62,979 nt of DNA from JBAZOO01 sp041648735 (GTDB lineage Bacteria > Verrucomicrobiota > Lentisphaeria > Oligosphaerales > CAITYL01): contig JBAZOO010000021.1 of assembly GCA_041648735.1 (NCBI GenBank), positions 1 to 62,979 on the forward strand. Reading direction: 5' to 3'. A program made the translations under genes and the position numbers. The notes beneath the pieces are model-generated. The model was not told the origin of the DNA, ran no database searches, and saw only the letters and a program-made list of their open reading frames with translations. Positions 19,301 to 24,912 of this stretch are shown in pieces. The first letter of the stretch is position 1; every line of letters starts with the position of its first letter.

Positions 19301-20067
19301 TCCGCTTCCGGCAGGCTGGCGACATCGCGCAAGTCCTCGCCACGTAGCGAACCGGCCAGATACTCCTTGGCCCGCCCCCACAGCTTGCGGTCCTGCGCCG
19401 TGATGTTCTGCTTCGTCTGCGCCCAAAGCATCGGCGCCGCCGACCCCGCCAGCTTGTCGGCCTCCGGGTCTACCTGCTCGTTCTCCATCCGCATCCGGCC
19501 GACGGCCTGCTGGTCCTGCGCCACTCCCTCCAGCGCCAACAGCCGCGCTTGACTCAGCATCGCCTCCATCGACTTGCGGGCGAGAACGGGCCTGATCTCG
19601 TCCTCGCGCCCCGCTGATTTTAGGAAGGTGCGGTTGTCCAACACCAGCTTGTCGCGCTCGGCCCTGGTCTCGTCCATGCCCTTGGACAGTTCGGCTATCT
19701 GCGCCGCGCGCCACTCTTTCGGATGCTGCGGCCCGATGCCACGTCGCCGCGACCGAAGCGACTCCATGCGGGTGTCCAACGCCTTGAGCCGCGGCGCTAA
19801 GTCGGTGGCAACCACCTCATCGGCTGCTTCGTCGAAGATGTCGCGGACCGGCGCCGGGGCCGGGGATGGGGATGGTGCTGGCGCGGGAGCCGGAGCGGCT
19901 GCCACCGCCACGCCCGCACCCTGCGGACCGGACACAACGGGAAGCGGTCCCATCGGAGTGCGAATCTGGGTCAGCCCCATCTGCACCGCCCCGGCCGGAG
20001 ACGGCGCGGATGGCATCGGCGCTTGCTCGATCTCGGAAGGGTCTATCTCGTCGAAGATGTCGGGCAT
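7378..20067 (-). CDS. Giant polyvalent virion protein, 4229 aa
   Basis: ATG at 20067 after GGGGAGA. At 12.7 kb the gene takes a fifth of the genome. The N-terminus is Ala/Pro-rich and disordered (about residues 20-80), and a hydrophobic stretch lies near 400-430. The middle mixes Pro-rich linkers with small domains. A zincin-type HEVGH motif is at about 2194-2198. A DdrB/ParB-like domain spans about 2500-2835 (SGNGR near 2570). An Ala/Lys coiled coil lies at about 2985-3090. A C-terminal region resembles PLxRFG-type phage proteins (about 3400-3900). Such polyvalent proteins are thought to be packaged or ejected with DNA and to carry several effectors for the infected cell. It is last in the late operon, in line with an internal virion protein. 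Domain limits are estimates. No lytic transglycosylase motif was identified with confidence. Confidence 0.85.
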   Translation of the reverse strand: MPDIFDEIDPSEIEQAPMPSAPSPAGAVQMGLTQIRTPMGPLPVVSGPQGAGVAVAAAPAPAPAPSPSPAPAPVRDIFDEAADEVVATDLAPRLKALDTRMESLRSRRRGIGPQHPKEWRAAQIAELSKGMDETRAERDKLVLDNRTFLKSAGREDEIRPVLARKSMEAMLSQARLLALEGVAQDQQAVGRMRMENEQVDPEADKLAGSAAPMLWAQTKQNITAQDRKLWGRAKEYLAGSLRGEDLRDVASLPEADRKKFLGFVFEQTVPATERTYMGKVSENALRGTQSMADNLEGYFSEMQAGWSKGRADLHSQLMGLRKQITEQGGKPGDVRTGWSIMRPGEDPAVQQLRKKHQVVESAIAGFDQDIAATERMKRDARQMVAAGDPLNAESWYGQGLIDVAGQVPNWLMSAAIGAIPAVGPAASVAWWVPQIMTPKLDNLRAKGFKVGNTELALAFLSSIPEAAIEHMQVGGATGAFGKIGGAARQGALTAARQAAQAWLVETAKSWAGEMTEEVLQALNDKVFLAVAGALQAEAPEIDWAQELAEFKGDMGRTAVSMAYMILPGSMGGGVRGAGAAVQQRAAVNAQEQAVGAQVRDFLDSQPQYEGLADAERLGKSEAAAILGVARNDPAIESAAQRARIHEHLKAEVQAREILAAEKPSAEPVATQEPVKPADEPQAPPDQQVAPTPTEPQGTAKPSMTEAEAGDLAKAASESDLTEMPTPALGKLAKELGVYEQARGNKPLPARADLIRAVGEAQRAQPGVTIEMPAQQPGVTIELPTERQAPPPETAPGAAPTVEQPKPPSAPAAAAAPAAPVFPGEAELGKSRYLASPEHKRVVTALLDRYAPEEAEQKARELFQFREREPDAATGLIDATGKRKGMREEFVTAAQTYIESGGKEPAARVMRTGGDEWDAVVTRGGRAWAISMDVHNQGSINARMGGEAKADREILKPWATIIREELEKGDDIEAAVKRARQRIAEDSWARGWAEIPHEKPEKYPEIDPLTLRGAGVIFGVEEITPGQDPKQVTDRAAAKRLLAKGEGVYDGLQGRPGTTGTRAHVGSAVVRGKEGPGVEDRGTGRDIGRAGPGVQAEAPAEPAAAEAVVASPAPQTKLRSMDYDALATESYRKDEVPDGWYVHGRGGHQQLGEYVTQLTRNWNVAEQYGRNGSMWLIRPRTGAKVLDADDVALVDAVWKKLNADYDAGRIVGAELERLVRDYREHDDGGRAAFQEEVSPKNIVGSAELYDMNDFAYWLYDSMGYQFVRGQSGSRNAWGVVLDKEGIDAGRVRQGPPTTPPPAPVKPPKSPAPVQPTAAPAAEAVEPAQPAAPPRAETVTPPPAPAAEAAPESVTRAVETEAARPAYTELVSDLSAAVLDRSFDAKAYVDRHGDKQLVADTAAFITDANKRGNMRMGSESLRKVQAVAKEAAAQIVKSAPSAKPSFPPPTAAQRAEAKADTFMARLRSDVERLKSQPKLTAENQQRYQQEIAPLEEQAKALREKISKAKQKFQSTKAEAEHADITHRMNAVYERLLADQKAEAEKPAPAASLRTAAEFRARAVAAGFEPDHVDGMLAVMAARAKLRGEDADQYIASRIADVVKGGIVPKGALPQTHNVPQGIIAQYKASSWRTAGFVLPDGTLLGQVGRHKEIPALMGYGSGSQASTDPAIERWMRDYGVVRATRFHSQTGIQSTTIPTWAQAEQLAVAADGLPTTLEAYDPEAKRLAYEQIDSPDAEAIIRFFSRSFDPENPNILMQAEQRDLVALHNLSAENLLHAAKLGGLAAPSLAIKRTGQEFGGFGEITLIGNKEMVTPGGSTKVFGSDVYAPRYPEVRSEMSRADQSKLEAFYAKVYERYPKARGRITIDPAQYDVLRVQDEAETRDFSRALEMSLGSQLAYMEEVGKAKPEWKNLDRDALESEIRGEVWSNPEGKPTFSDWARALPARLGLNPKEQIYTGTTYTGRRRYIAHTLENVVRMLKKDIRSGEGFSYGTGNVRALVTPQFRTLGAVRRERGKIVNREQFEALREETTKELVAIATDAQPYMKAKRGFGDLDAFVEHLSEIVETHNAGKVWTDYYDDLPAEVRNRAYEFLNKLRSMPTEYFEAKLLRGVGLNEFAHAVIPKTASQEVRDALATRGVKVTEYDKSIPGDRGAKVAEVSERENLLFQRNKGAVSFADGRAVVHALESADVSTLVHEVGHIFRRDMTPAETAVAEKTFGVTDGKWTREAEERFARSFEKYMQGGLPPFSGLRGVFQKFKTWLTEVYGALRGKLAAEERAFWDSFLGKPAVPAEAAPAEQAPAAESPAPRPARIEEAKREVEAAMDAAGVPKGGAEAEPPAETQPVSARDRFVSTREMMHIRKGFHRGSQQEAIEAAAKSSAESNAPRYVYATAAGAQVVNEVPVLPPGQAYLEVTATPTKGGHNVTIERREGGTPLTTAPEGATVEEEEPSGPEAAPQDRLEPAAQDAGGDGPAGVGTAGKDTTVHFSGLPDLATRYAVVEAEALIPSHVPGVGPFKKRDDYLITNPRDYSDLNLAAKVHEHAAAKQADWFLAESPDSTNGPPIVTADGTVLSGNGRAMTLQLSAKRGKYDWYKDALVAKAPAVGIDAEAVQGMKHPVLVRMSIEALTPDEMEKYASSGNVGATYEMSSVRENAQLGDLIDDSLLETVRLGLKENSNQSVGQILAGADGLRFRRELRRRLSQDFPQKLARFFEGDGDTLSDAGKVQTRDLLFTKVFAPETIERMSPDWKDKLEGSIPQLLKFNRDYPEKTPVPQIAEAVEFRRGWKKSGQTLRDYLDQSFMFGQTPPQISPAARMMLEFFDENGIRKVRAGLTDFLRELSTGAGLFASQETRTTGQIAAETLGVESRKGADFGLGANNTFFTKQKIEDIRKQRKKRGPTMGSVLGGIDPLLLKQAFYEGGYWVEAGLRQFKSWLSTMRQKYGGLGLSDEHLKQLWQDLAGFRRRVGLWERQVAGAERRGTVKGERTARRAAVELGRAGVRTIEATKAAGVRDLVDVGRAAQATIDKTAAAGAQAVERTAAAAEKQRVADVVSIGKAAARQMQREGRQTEKKATAEIKATAKFVARQTRLLKRASDLEIAEYAKERLGKQDADRAVALLPRLARNKATLEARAELIDWINRVADARAKQRAVKQVKTALAGLRRDLTPETRAALGDIAGTFSLTQPKAATLRAAEALLAAAEAAQVRGPIMDILPERIARARKLLAGADKPLLRDMELEDIQEIASTLRLLAEANSQQVADHMAKLAAAAQEDIAWSQQNNKQVFEKAKYEIETGKRGELPHMGALHKFVSVMARMDFPEMLQWLFGTNSRTWRVLTHDLFMAQERAQGIMTRGDDAIEAVLKAQGWGINERRRRSEALDVRAHWMKSTTPFRKSLTQTVTLELPSAMAGENEKVKPKRLAKLELTSGERIDLLGKFMDPRVREAIQSGTGLRFEGRRLSGVVYLTVDDMNVIWESAPADEHAIAEAMLAEHATNGKLIEETNIARQGTTAEMSPLNWPIRRAREEFETDPNEGIKNWQSDNVMPKHAGTLKARTGGQISIVVEDAFAGFAHHTAQIAAYVAKQQAMERIIRILDNQDVRKQVGDRVRFGLQALGLIRETIQRFSGYAKSDKYAAETLLRSLLRGVQIASLGFKTHVILGQAVSANKLQLVFGAGDFAAGLAKSAADLGNHAKELIGKGYSPMLLVRTQGKTTLDLLSPGTQSRAVGFRFGDPGNFLSRASSWLLQGSDNKVTWAAVEMGFSEGQRLGLTGEDLDTYAVQRAAEAIRETQATADPLTISPLLQEARERPALKLINGLIFAAERNKTTNILIREGLRYRDSAHTAKGKARLVRAASVVFMDGVLYRGVKYLTGRGILSLAGLVALVFTGRRPPDEDERKRRLAQQFRRGVAQDVLGLYPVVGDVAGEVLESTYRIANGEPAEIRPTDNPVSQVLEDAGRGTADLIRALAADEGETFQSGPDEGKSKRAVLAQRGAMRLGGATAAVAGLPWPAVRQLGRPVVQAVESARPMGQFNEAAKQSRQALRELEKARDAEIRSTQPDIEPEQLAKERKSRPVDLGIEARARTMKAVEDIIDRLTKAAKSDPAMTRYADAAALVGAGLPLRAGEPNPFAPDAPEAVKRIVGRTAAGRAKELTSALPVARSRVETLEHYKANRASRTRDAEVARDFFSRTGLTLEQAVKAIELAPLSETETLKERNVMLARFRAAWRLLAM

Positions 20068-20100
20068 CGGGCTCTCCCCTTTGCGCCTCTGCGGGTTACG

Positions 20101-21933
20101 CTAGAAGGCCAATCCCAAGTACCGGGCCTCCGCACGGGCGGCATCCTTGTCGCCGCCGTGCTTTCGGACCAACTCAAGCGCCTGCTGGCGGTCCAGCTTG
20201 CCGGCTGGAACGCGCTGCGCACCGGCCATCGGCACCGGCCCGCCGGGCACGCTGGCCCCCGGCCCACGCGGCGCAACCTCGCCGGTTTCCAGCTTCATGC
20301 CCGCAATGGTCTGCTCACCGGGTCGCCGCTCGCCTGCCGGCGCCGCCGGGTCCATGACCGGGATCGAGCCGGCTATCCGCTCCCAGTCGGCCTTGTTCTT
20401 CCTGGCCCACTCGGAGATCCCTTCCTGCATCTCGGGCCGGTGGCGGTTACGCGCCAGCCACGAAACCAGCGCAGCCTTGCGCGTCACCTCCAGGTCGGCT
20501 TCCTGCTTCCCCACCCCGCCGGTCGTCTCGCCGAAGCCGGTCCGGAGCGCCTCCTCCGCCGCCTTGATGTTGTCGTAGGTCAGCCGCGTGCCGTCGAAAA
20601 GCCCGGGGTGTCGCGGGTCCGGCGCGTCCGCGTAGATGGCGTTCCCGGTTACCCGGTCGATGTCAACCGGCACCCGCATCCGCCGGCCCACGATGGAGTC
20701 CTCGACCGCCCGCCCGAGCTTGCCCACCACCTCCGCGCCCACCCGCGCGGCGGCCTGCGCGTCCTTCTTGGACTGCGGCGGCTGGCCCTTCACCGCCGGC
20801 CCGATCTTGATCCCCAGCGCCTCCAGCGCCAGTGCCCCGGCCTTGGCGCCAGTGACCGGCGCAGGCCCGACCGGCAACCGCTTGGCCCCTGGCGGCCTGA
20901 GCGCCTCTGCCCGGCGCGTCATCACCCCGCGGGTCGCCTCCTTCGCCGCCCGAAGCCGCTGTTCTGCAAGCTCCAGATCCGCGCCCACGTCGCGGTCCGC
21001 GGACTCCTTCCGCAGCCGGTCAACTGCCTTCTGCGCCTCCGCCTCGTCGCCCTTCAGGATGTCGAGGTCGGCGCCCAGCGCATCGGCCTCCTGCTTCCTC
21101 CGGCCGGCCGCCTCCTTCTCCTGCTGCTCGCCCTGGATGCCCTCCAGCCGGTTCTTGATAGCCGTGTACTGCGCCTGTGCCTCGGCGTTCCCCGCCTGCG
21201 CTCGTGGCGCCAACCGCTGGAGTTCCTTCCGGTCGCGCTCCGACCCGTACCGGGACAGCCCCTCGATGTCGTCGGGAGTGATGGTCATCCGGCCGCGCTG
21301 CTCGTCCATCACCGGCCCGGCCGGCCCAGCCTGCTCAGCCGGCGTAACCGGCGCCGGCACTGGCACCGCCGGGTTGCGCATCGGCACCTGAACCCCAGCC
21401 CCCGGGACCGGTAGCGGCGCCACCGGGATCATGTCCTCCGGCCGCCGCCCGGGCGCCACCATGCCCCACTGCTGCTCAGGCCCGGGCGTCAACGACATTG
21501 GCTGCAGCATCGGCCGCCCGGCCGCCTGCGCCGTCACCATGTCCACCGGACTCGGCATCAACGGCTTCAGCGGCAGCGGCAACTCCACCCGCGGCGCACC
21601 GTAGGCCAGCGGGTCGCTCTTGACGTAGCCGGCCGGCCGAACCGCCACCGCCGCCTGCCGCGACTGATCCGCCACGCCCATCTGCTCCGGCGTCTGCACC
21701 GCCTGCGCCGGCACCCCAGCCCTCGCCGCCAACGCCTGATCCGGCGCAACCGGCACCGCGCCGGCCACCTGCCCGGCTACCTGCCCCGCCGGCGGCAGCG
21801 GCGCCACCGGCACCGGAGGCTTGAGCCCCGTACCCTCCTGATACGGCGCGGCATACGGCCGGCCACCACCAGGAGGCGGAAGCCCCAGGCTCAAGTTGCC
21901 GAATCCCGGTCGCATCACTCTGCCGCGCGGCAT
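20101..21933 (-). CDS. Pro/Ala-rich probable internal virion protein, 610 aa
   Basis: ATG at 21933, seven bases after GGGAG; a TTG five codons upstream also keeps the frame. Residues of about 20-215 are rich in Pro, Ala and Val and probably disordered. Residues of about 225-320 are charged and helical (coiled-coil-like), and the C-terminal 230 residues look folded, ending in LGLAF. It lies 33 bases upstream of the giant gene in the late operon, so it is probably structural or ejected. No family is recognised. Confidence 0.75.
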   Translation of the reverse strand: MPRGRVMRPGFGNLSLGLPPPGGGRPYAAPYQEGTGLKPPVPVAPLPPAGQVAGQVAGAVPVAPDQALAARAGVPAQAVQTPEQMGVADQSRQAAVAVRPAGYVKSDPLAYGAPRVELPLPLKPLMPSPVDMVTAQAAGRPMLQPMSLTPGPEQQWGMVAPGRRPEDMIPVAPLPVPGAGVQVPMRNPAVPVPAPVTPAEQAGPAGPVMDEQRGRMTITPDDIEGLSRYGSERDRKELQRLAPRAQAGNAEAQAQYTAIKNRLEGIQGEQQEKEAAGRRKQEADALGADLDILKGDEAEAQKAVDRLRKESADRDVGADLELAEQRLRAAKEATRGVMTRRAEALRPPGAKRLPVGPAPVTGAKAGALALEALGIKIGPAVKGQPPQSKKDAQAAARVGAEVVGKLGRAVEDSIVGRRMRVPVDIDRVTGNAIYADAPDPRHPGLFDGTRLTYDNIKAAEEALRTGFGETTGGVGKQEADLEVTRKAALVSWLARNRHRPEMQEGISEWARKNKADWERIAGSIPVMDPAAPAGERRPGEQTIAGMKLETGEVAPRGPGASVPGGPVPMAGAQRVPAGKLDRQQALELVRKHGGDKDAARAEARYLGLAF

Positions 21934-21972
21934 GGGTTCATCTCCCAATCTGGGATTCTAACGCCCAAACAC

Positions 21973-22002
21973 TTGACATCAAGCCCCCTCCTGCGCTAAA
22001 TT
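21973..22002 (+). promoter_or_regulatory. Sigma70-type promoter of the inserted signal-peptide gene
   Basis: TTGACA (21973-21978), an 18-base spacer and TAAATT (21997-22002), reading rightward against the late operon. The short leader contains a GGGG/CCCC-type hairpin before the ribosome site. Confidence 0.65.
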
Positions 22003-22045
22003 GTCCGGGGGTGGACGGGAACCCGCCCCGAACAAGGAGGGGACC

Positions 22046-22507
22046 ATGCGGTACTTGATCGCGCTGAACGCCCTGGCCCTGGTACTGGCCAGCATGTCGA
22101 TGGCCGCCGAGCAGATCGACCTGAAGCCGGCGGCGGGGCCGAAGCCCACCAAGGCGGAGCGGATCGAGAAGCTCAAGCAGGACATCTTCAAGGCCGAACG
22201 GATAGTCGAGACTGTCACCGAAGCCAGAATCGCGCGCCGCGAGAAAGAGAACCCGAAGTTCGCCGAGCAAGACCGCCGCGCGCGCGCCAATGCCATTGCG
22301 AAGCTCCCGCCGCTGCGCACCGAACTGGCCTGGCTGGAGGGCCGGCTGACGCTGGCCGCCGCGGAGTCGGCGGCCAAGGCCCGCGAGGCCGACCTCGCCC
22401 GGGCCAAGCCCGACGACCCCGGCCGCGCCAGCATCGAGGCGGCGCTGGCCGAAGCGCGCCGGGAGATGGATCTGGTCAAGCGGCTGGAGGCCGAAAAGGA
22501 CTTCTGA
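22046..22507 (+). CDS. Secreted coiled-coil protein (moron-like), 153 aa
   Basis: ATG at 22046 follows AAGGAGG with good spacing. The first about 20 residues form a classical signal peptide (hydrophobic core, then Ala at the likely cleavage site). The rest is Ala/Glu/Lys/Arg-rich and strongly helical, suggesting a periplasmic coiled coil. The gene reads opposite to its late-operon neighbours and has its own promoter, as morons (independently expressed cargo genes) do. It might be expressed outside the lytic programme or act at the envelope. No family is recognised. Confidence 0.75.
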   Translation: MRYLIALNALALVLASMSMAAEQIDLKPAAGPKPTKAERIEKLKQDIFKAERIVETVTEARIARREKENPKFAEQDRRARANAIAKLPPLRTELAWLEGRLTLAAAESAAKAREADLARAKPDDPGRASIEAALAEARREMDLVKRLEAEKDF

Positions 22508-22522
22508 TAACTCCCCATGGCC

Positions 22523-23683
22523 TCACCCAATGGCCATCGCCAGCGGGCCGATCATCGTTAGGTAGGTCGGACCGATACCGTATGGGGGTTCTTCTGCGTC
22601 CGGGTTGTAGCCGATGGCAAAGGGGCTCACGCCGCCGCCATCCTTGTAGCCGAGCCCGCTCAGCGTCACGACCTCATCCTCCGCGAGCGTGACCAGCATC
22701 GCCGGGAAGTTCAAGGTGTCCTGGCCTGAGGCCCCCGGCGAGCGTACCCAGGTCAGGGCGCCAAGGCTGGTTGACTTCAGGTACAGATATGCGTGCTCTG
22801 CCCCGCCGAGGCAAAACTCCATGCACCCGACAAGCAGGTAGTTTCCGGACGCCGGGGCGGTGAGTTGGGCGAGCGTCGTCTCACTGCTTATCGGAATCTC
22901 GATGTTGTTCTGCGTGCCGGCCGCGTAATCCGTCGATGCCGGCAGCGTTGCCGTCCCGCCGCCCGTCGCGGCCAGCGCGCCGTCGCCGTCAATCTCCAGG
23001 CCGTCACCGAGTTCGACCGTCAGGCCACCGGCACTGCCGCGCAAACATCCGGTGGAGTCCAGCGGCAGCATAAGCCCCGTCTTCGTGACGTTCGCTCCGG
23101 CCGCCTTGGCCGCCAAGTGCGCGTACTCTGCCGCCAGATACCCGTAATCAACCGCCCCCAGCCGCACCCGGAAGCCGTGCCGGGTATCCGGCGCAACGAT
23201 AACCGGCTCAATCGTCGGATTCAGGTCGCCGCCGGCCTCGGTGTAGTCCCCTGGGTTCCCGACCAACTGGAGCCCCGGCTTGGTGTCGTAGCGTAGCGCC
23301 TTGGTCCCGGTCCCGGCGGTCCCGGCCTCGCTGGAGATGATGGGCGCGGTGCCATCAAGGAGGGTGTCGCCGGCCTCGGCCAGCGTCTCGTCGAGCAAAA
23401 CCGCCGGCAACCGGACCGCCGACGATAGAGGCTGGAGCGCCCCATTGATCTGGTGTTCTAACTGTGCAAGCCGGTTCTGAAGCTCCTGAACCGCTTGGTC
23501 CTCCGGCTCCGGCGCCAGCGCGCTCGGCAACGCAAGTATCTGCGCGCGCAACCGCTCCAGCCACTCGCCCTGTCGCTTCACGGCTACGCCGGCCGGCGTA
23601 GCGTCAACGGAATGCGTGTCGGGCGGCTCGGCTTGGACGGCCGCCTTCAGTCGCTCGATGATCTCATCCCGCCGCCGGTCCAT
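22523..23683 (-). CDS. Probable receptor-binding/fibre protein with C1q-like end, 386 aa
   Basis: The N-terminal about 85 residues are helical and charged (coiled-coil-like), as in fibre attachment or trimerisation segments. The middle is Gly/Thr-rich. The last about 140 residues resemble a C1q/TNF-like jelly roll: alternating beta strands, many aromatic residues and a Gly-rich end. Trimeric fibres often carry such a head for binding the host. It lies four bases from the next upstream gene in a tail-protein cluster. The fold assignment is by appearance only. Confidence 0.6.
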   Translation of the reverse strand: MDRRRDEIIERLKAAVQAEPPDTHSVDATPAGVAVKRQGEWLERLRAQILALPSALAPEPEDQAVQELQNRLAQLEHQINGALQPLSSAVRLPAVLLDETLAEAGDTLLDGTAPIISSEAGTAGTGTKALRYDTKPGLQLVGNPGDYTEAGGDLNPTIEPVIVAPDTRHGFRVRLGAVDYGYLAAEYAHLAAKAAGANVTKTGLMLPLDSTGCLRGSAGGLTVELGDGLEIDGDGALAATGGGTATLPASTDYAAGTQNNIEIPISSETTLAQLTAPASGNYLLVGCMEFCLGGAEHAYLYLKSTSLGALTWVRSPGASGQDTLNFPAMLVTLAEDEVVTLSGLGYKDGGGVSPFAIGYNPDAEEPPYGIGPTYLTMIGPLAMAIG

Positions 23684-23686
23684 CGG

Positions 23687-24619
23687 TCAGCCAGCCGTCA
23701 GCACGCAGCGGGTAAACAGCGTGGACATGTCGGCGGTCGCGTAACGGGCGCGGGTAGCCGTGTCGATCTGCCGTTCAAGCGAGACAATCCGCCACTTGGC
23801 CCCGGCCGGCGGCACGTCCCCCGTACCCGCCAGCGCAGTCCCGTCATCTTCATCGACGAAAATGCGGTTGGCTGCGGTCGGATCGTCGGTCTCGTGGTAC
23901 ACGTACCGCTTGTGAAGCTCCTGCCGGTATTGGCCAACCGACACATCCGGGAACCCACCGCGACGGTACTGAAGCACAAACCGCAGCGGCACCACCGGGT
24001 CGTTGTCACCGATGAAGTAGTACTCGGGGATCTCTATCCGCAGCAGCAGCAGCTCGCCGGCCGCCGCCATCGTCTGCGTGTTGGCCGTCAACGCCGTCGT
24101 GGTCTTCTTGCCGATCCACGCCTCGTAGGTGGCCCAGCTTATGGTGCTCTGCGCGTCAGCGGTCCGGATGATGAAGGTCGCCTCGCTCCGCAGCCCTGTG
24201 TTGTCGCCCAGCGGCTTCCAGTACTTGCCGTCAGAGTCCGGTTCGGTCTCGATGGGCTTGGTAACATCCTCCACCCCGGCGGCCGTGAGCCCGTACCTCA
24301 TCTTGTACGGCGTCCCGAAGCCGGAGATCGACAGCGTTGCCTCGGCGCTGTTGTAGGCATAGGGGTTGTCGCCGAACGAGTAGTGCAGCGTGATGATCGC
24401 GCCGCCCGGGTAGTCCGCCGGCGTGTCGTTGATGTCCAGGTAGCGCGGCGTCATGGCGACCCCGCCCACCGTCCAACTGAGCGCGCCCAGCGCCGTCACG
24501 TTGTCGTTCAGGTTGGTCAGCGAAGAGGAGTAGACCCGCCGGCCAGACCAGCGGTTGTCCTTCAACTCGTAGCGCGTGAACCGCTGTGTCGCAAGCTCCT
24601 TGTAGTCGGTGGTCGCCAT
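23687..24619 (-). CDS. Structural (tail/fibre-associated) protein, 310 aa
   Basis: Beta-rich protein with many Thr, Tyr and Gly residues and little charge clustering, typical of virion components. It sits between the Ig/repeat-containing fibre and the C1q-like fibre, with one base between it and the 93-residue gene upstream. No enzymatic motif and no named family were recognised. Confidence 0.6.
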   Translation of the reverse strand: MATTDYKELATQRFTRYELKDNRWSGRRVYSSSLTNLNDNVTALGALSWTVGGVAMTPRYLDINDTPADYPGGAIITLHYSFGDNPYAYNSAEATLSISGFGTPYKMRYGLTAAGVEDVTKPIETEPDSDGKYWKPLGDNTGLRSEATFIIRTADAQSTISWATYEAWIGKKTTTALTANTQTMAAAGELLLLRIEIPEYYFIGDNDPVVPLRFVLQYRRGGFPDVSVGQYRQELHKRYVYHETDDPTAANRIFVDEDDGTALAGTGDVPPAGAKWRIVSLERQIDTATRARYATADMSTLFTRCVLTAG

Positions 24620-24620
24620 C

Positions 24621-24902
24621 TCACACCGCCGCGGCGCGCGTCATCGGCGCCCAATAGTAGACCGTCACCCGCACCCGCCCGACCTGTTCGCGAGGATCAA
24701 CCTCCACCCGGCCGACCGTGGGACACAGCCCGTTCGTCCATGTGCCGTAGGGGTAGGCGTCCCCGTAGACCGGCAGGCCGGTCGCGGTCCACCCGCCGTC
24801 ACCCGCCGTCAGGTCGGTCGTCAGCCCCTCAAACGCCCGCATGAACTCCACGCGCGCCGCGCTGGTTCCTACCCGGCCGTGGTACAGTTCCTTGAGCGCC
24901 AC
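24621..24902 (-). CDS. Small structural protein, 93 aa
   Basis: GTG start at 24902, 11 bases after the fibre gene's stop. The composition is mixed alpha/beta, with aromatic residues (YGDAYPYG) and a C-terminal beta strand. It is placed among fibre and tail genes, so a connector or chaperone role is plausible but unproven. Confidence 0.65.
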   Translation of the reverse strand: MALKELYHGRVGTSAARVEFMRAFEGLTTDLTAGDGGWTATGLPVYGDAYPYGTWTNGLCPTVGRVEVDPREQVGRVRVTVYYWAPMTRAAAV

Positions 24903-24912
24903 CCCTGCCCCC

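Noticed and set aside
22503..22540. ATGGCC/GGCCAT hairpin as terminator of the signal-peptide gene
   Set aside because: Short stem without a T run and inside the end of the convergent fibre gene; too weak to list.
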